Shown in pieces: positions 63,852 to 64,000 of a stretch of DNA of 64,000 nucleotides. Under the pieces are notes generated by a model. It had not been told where the DNA came from and did not search any database. It saw only the letters and a program-made list of their open reading frames with translations. Position 1 is the first letter of the stretch, and each line of letters begins with the position of its first letter. Source of the DNA: Butyrivibrio sp. VCB2006 (GTDB lineage Bacteria; Bacillota; Clostridia; Lachnospirales; Lachnospiraceae); assembly GCF_000420945.1 (NCBI RefSeq), contig NZ_ATVX01000008.1:62001-126000 (forward strand), written 5' to 3'. The position numbers and the translations under genes are program-made.

Positions 63852-64000
63852 TTATTTAAAATATGATAATCTGTCTTCTATATAACCAAAGAGCAAGGTA
63901 AGAAGGCCGCTGAAGATCAGATAAAATGCACCGGTGTAAAAAAGTGGCCATATGATTCCGCTACTCTTTATGAAGGCCTGTCCGTTCCAGATAATCTCGT
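63852..64000 (-). CDS. Amino-acid ABC transporter permease, C-terminal part
   Basis: Only the last 48 codons lie in the window. The fragment EIIWNGQAFIKSSGIIWPLFYTGAFYL ... LFGYIEDRLSYFK is the final helix and cytoplasmic tail typical of HisM/GlnP-type permeases. Stop TAA at 63852-63854, 10 bases before the ATPase start. The gene continues beyond the edge. Confidence 0.85.
   Translation of the reverse strand, partial: EIIWNGQAFIKSSGIIWPLFYTGAFYLIFSGLLTLLFGYIEDRLSYFK

Overview
The window looks like chromosome of a low-to-moderate GC, Gram-positive anaerobe of the Lachnospiraceae, probably close to Butyrivibrio or Pseudobutyrivibrio. This is inferred from strong AGGAGG-type ribosome binding sites, a DUF5716/DUF5717-like gene pair, a GH43 xylan-type hydrolase, a GH13_18-type phosphorylase, a CIRCE heat-shock operator and AT-rich spacers. 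No rRNA, tRNA, CRISPR array, IS element or prophage was seen.

Layout. (1) 1-7.9 kb: a minus-strand operon starts at purF and ends with purB. Between them lie a radical SAM protein, a small orphan, an LRR protein, a membrane-anchored HExxH/VWA protein and a MoxR ATPase. (2) 7.9-10.9 kb: the methionine importer metQ-metN-metI. (3) 10.9-18.0 kb: a four-gene operon of unknown function (a 1196-aa DUF5717-like protein, an Hsp70/actin-like ATPase, a helical-repeat protein, a coiled-coil membrane protein). (4) 18.2-23.0 kb: a MacAB-type efflux operon. (5) 23.4-30.1 kb: a formate/nitrite-type channel, then single accessory genes (RhuM/Fic, hydrolase, GNAT, C39-like peptidase) and a decayed OadB-like micro-gene. 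(6) 30.2-36.5 kb: htpG under a CIRCE operator, a PPIase lipoprotein, a flavoprotein and a CapA-like lipoprotein. (7) 36.5-39.3 kb: a 2-isopropylmalate synthase fused to an AraC-type DNA-binding domain, preceded by an ACT-domain protein. (8) 39.4-45.2 kb: GH43, a truncated CPBP protease, a HelD-like helicase, an ANT(6)-like nucleotidyltransferase. (9) 45.2-48.3 kb: a second VWA/MoxR pair, paralogous in layout to the one between purF and purB. (10) 48.3-55.9 kb: a sugar module of GH13_18 phosphorylase, P-loop kinase, LacI regulator and an ABC sugar importer without its ATPase, with shared palindromic operators. (11) 55.9-64 kb: manC, an SH3-SGNH surface hydrolase, a PilZ protein, a heterodimeric ABC exporter and an amino-acid ABC importer cut by the window edge.

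The strongest candidates for something undescribed are the leucine-pathway enzyme/AraC fusion with its ACT neighbour and operator-like inverted repeats, the VWA-MoxR-radical SAM cassette embedded in a purine operon (with a second, HExxH-degenerate copy 43 kb away), and the DUF5717/DUF5716 operon.
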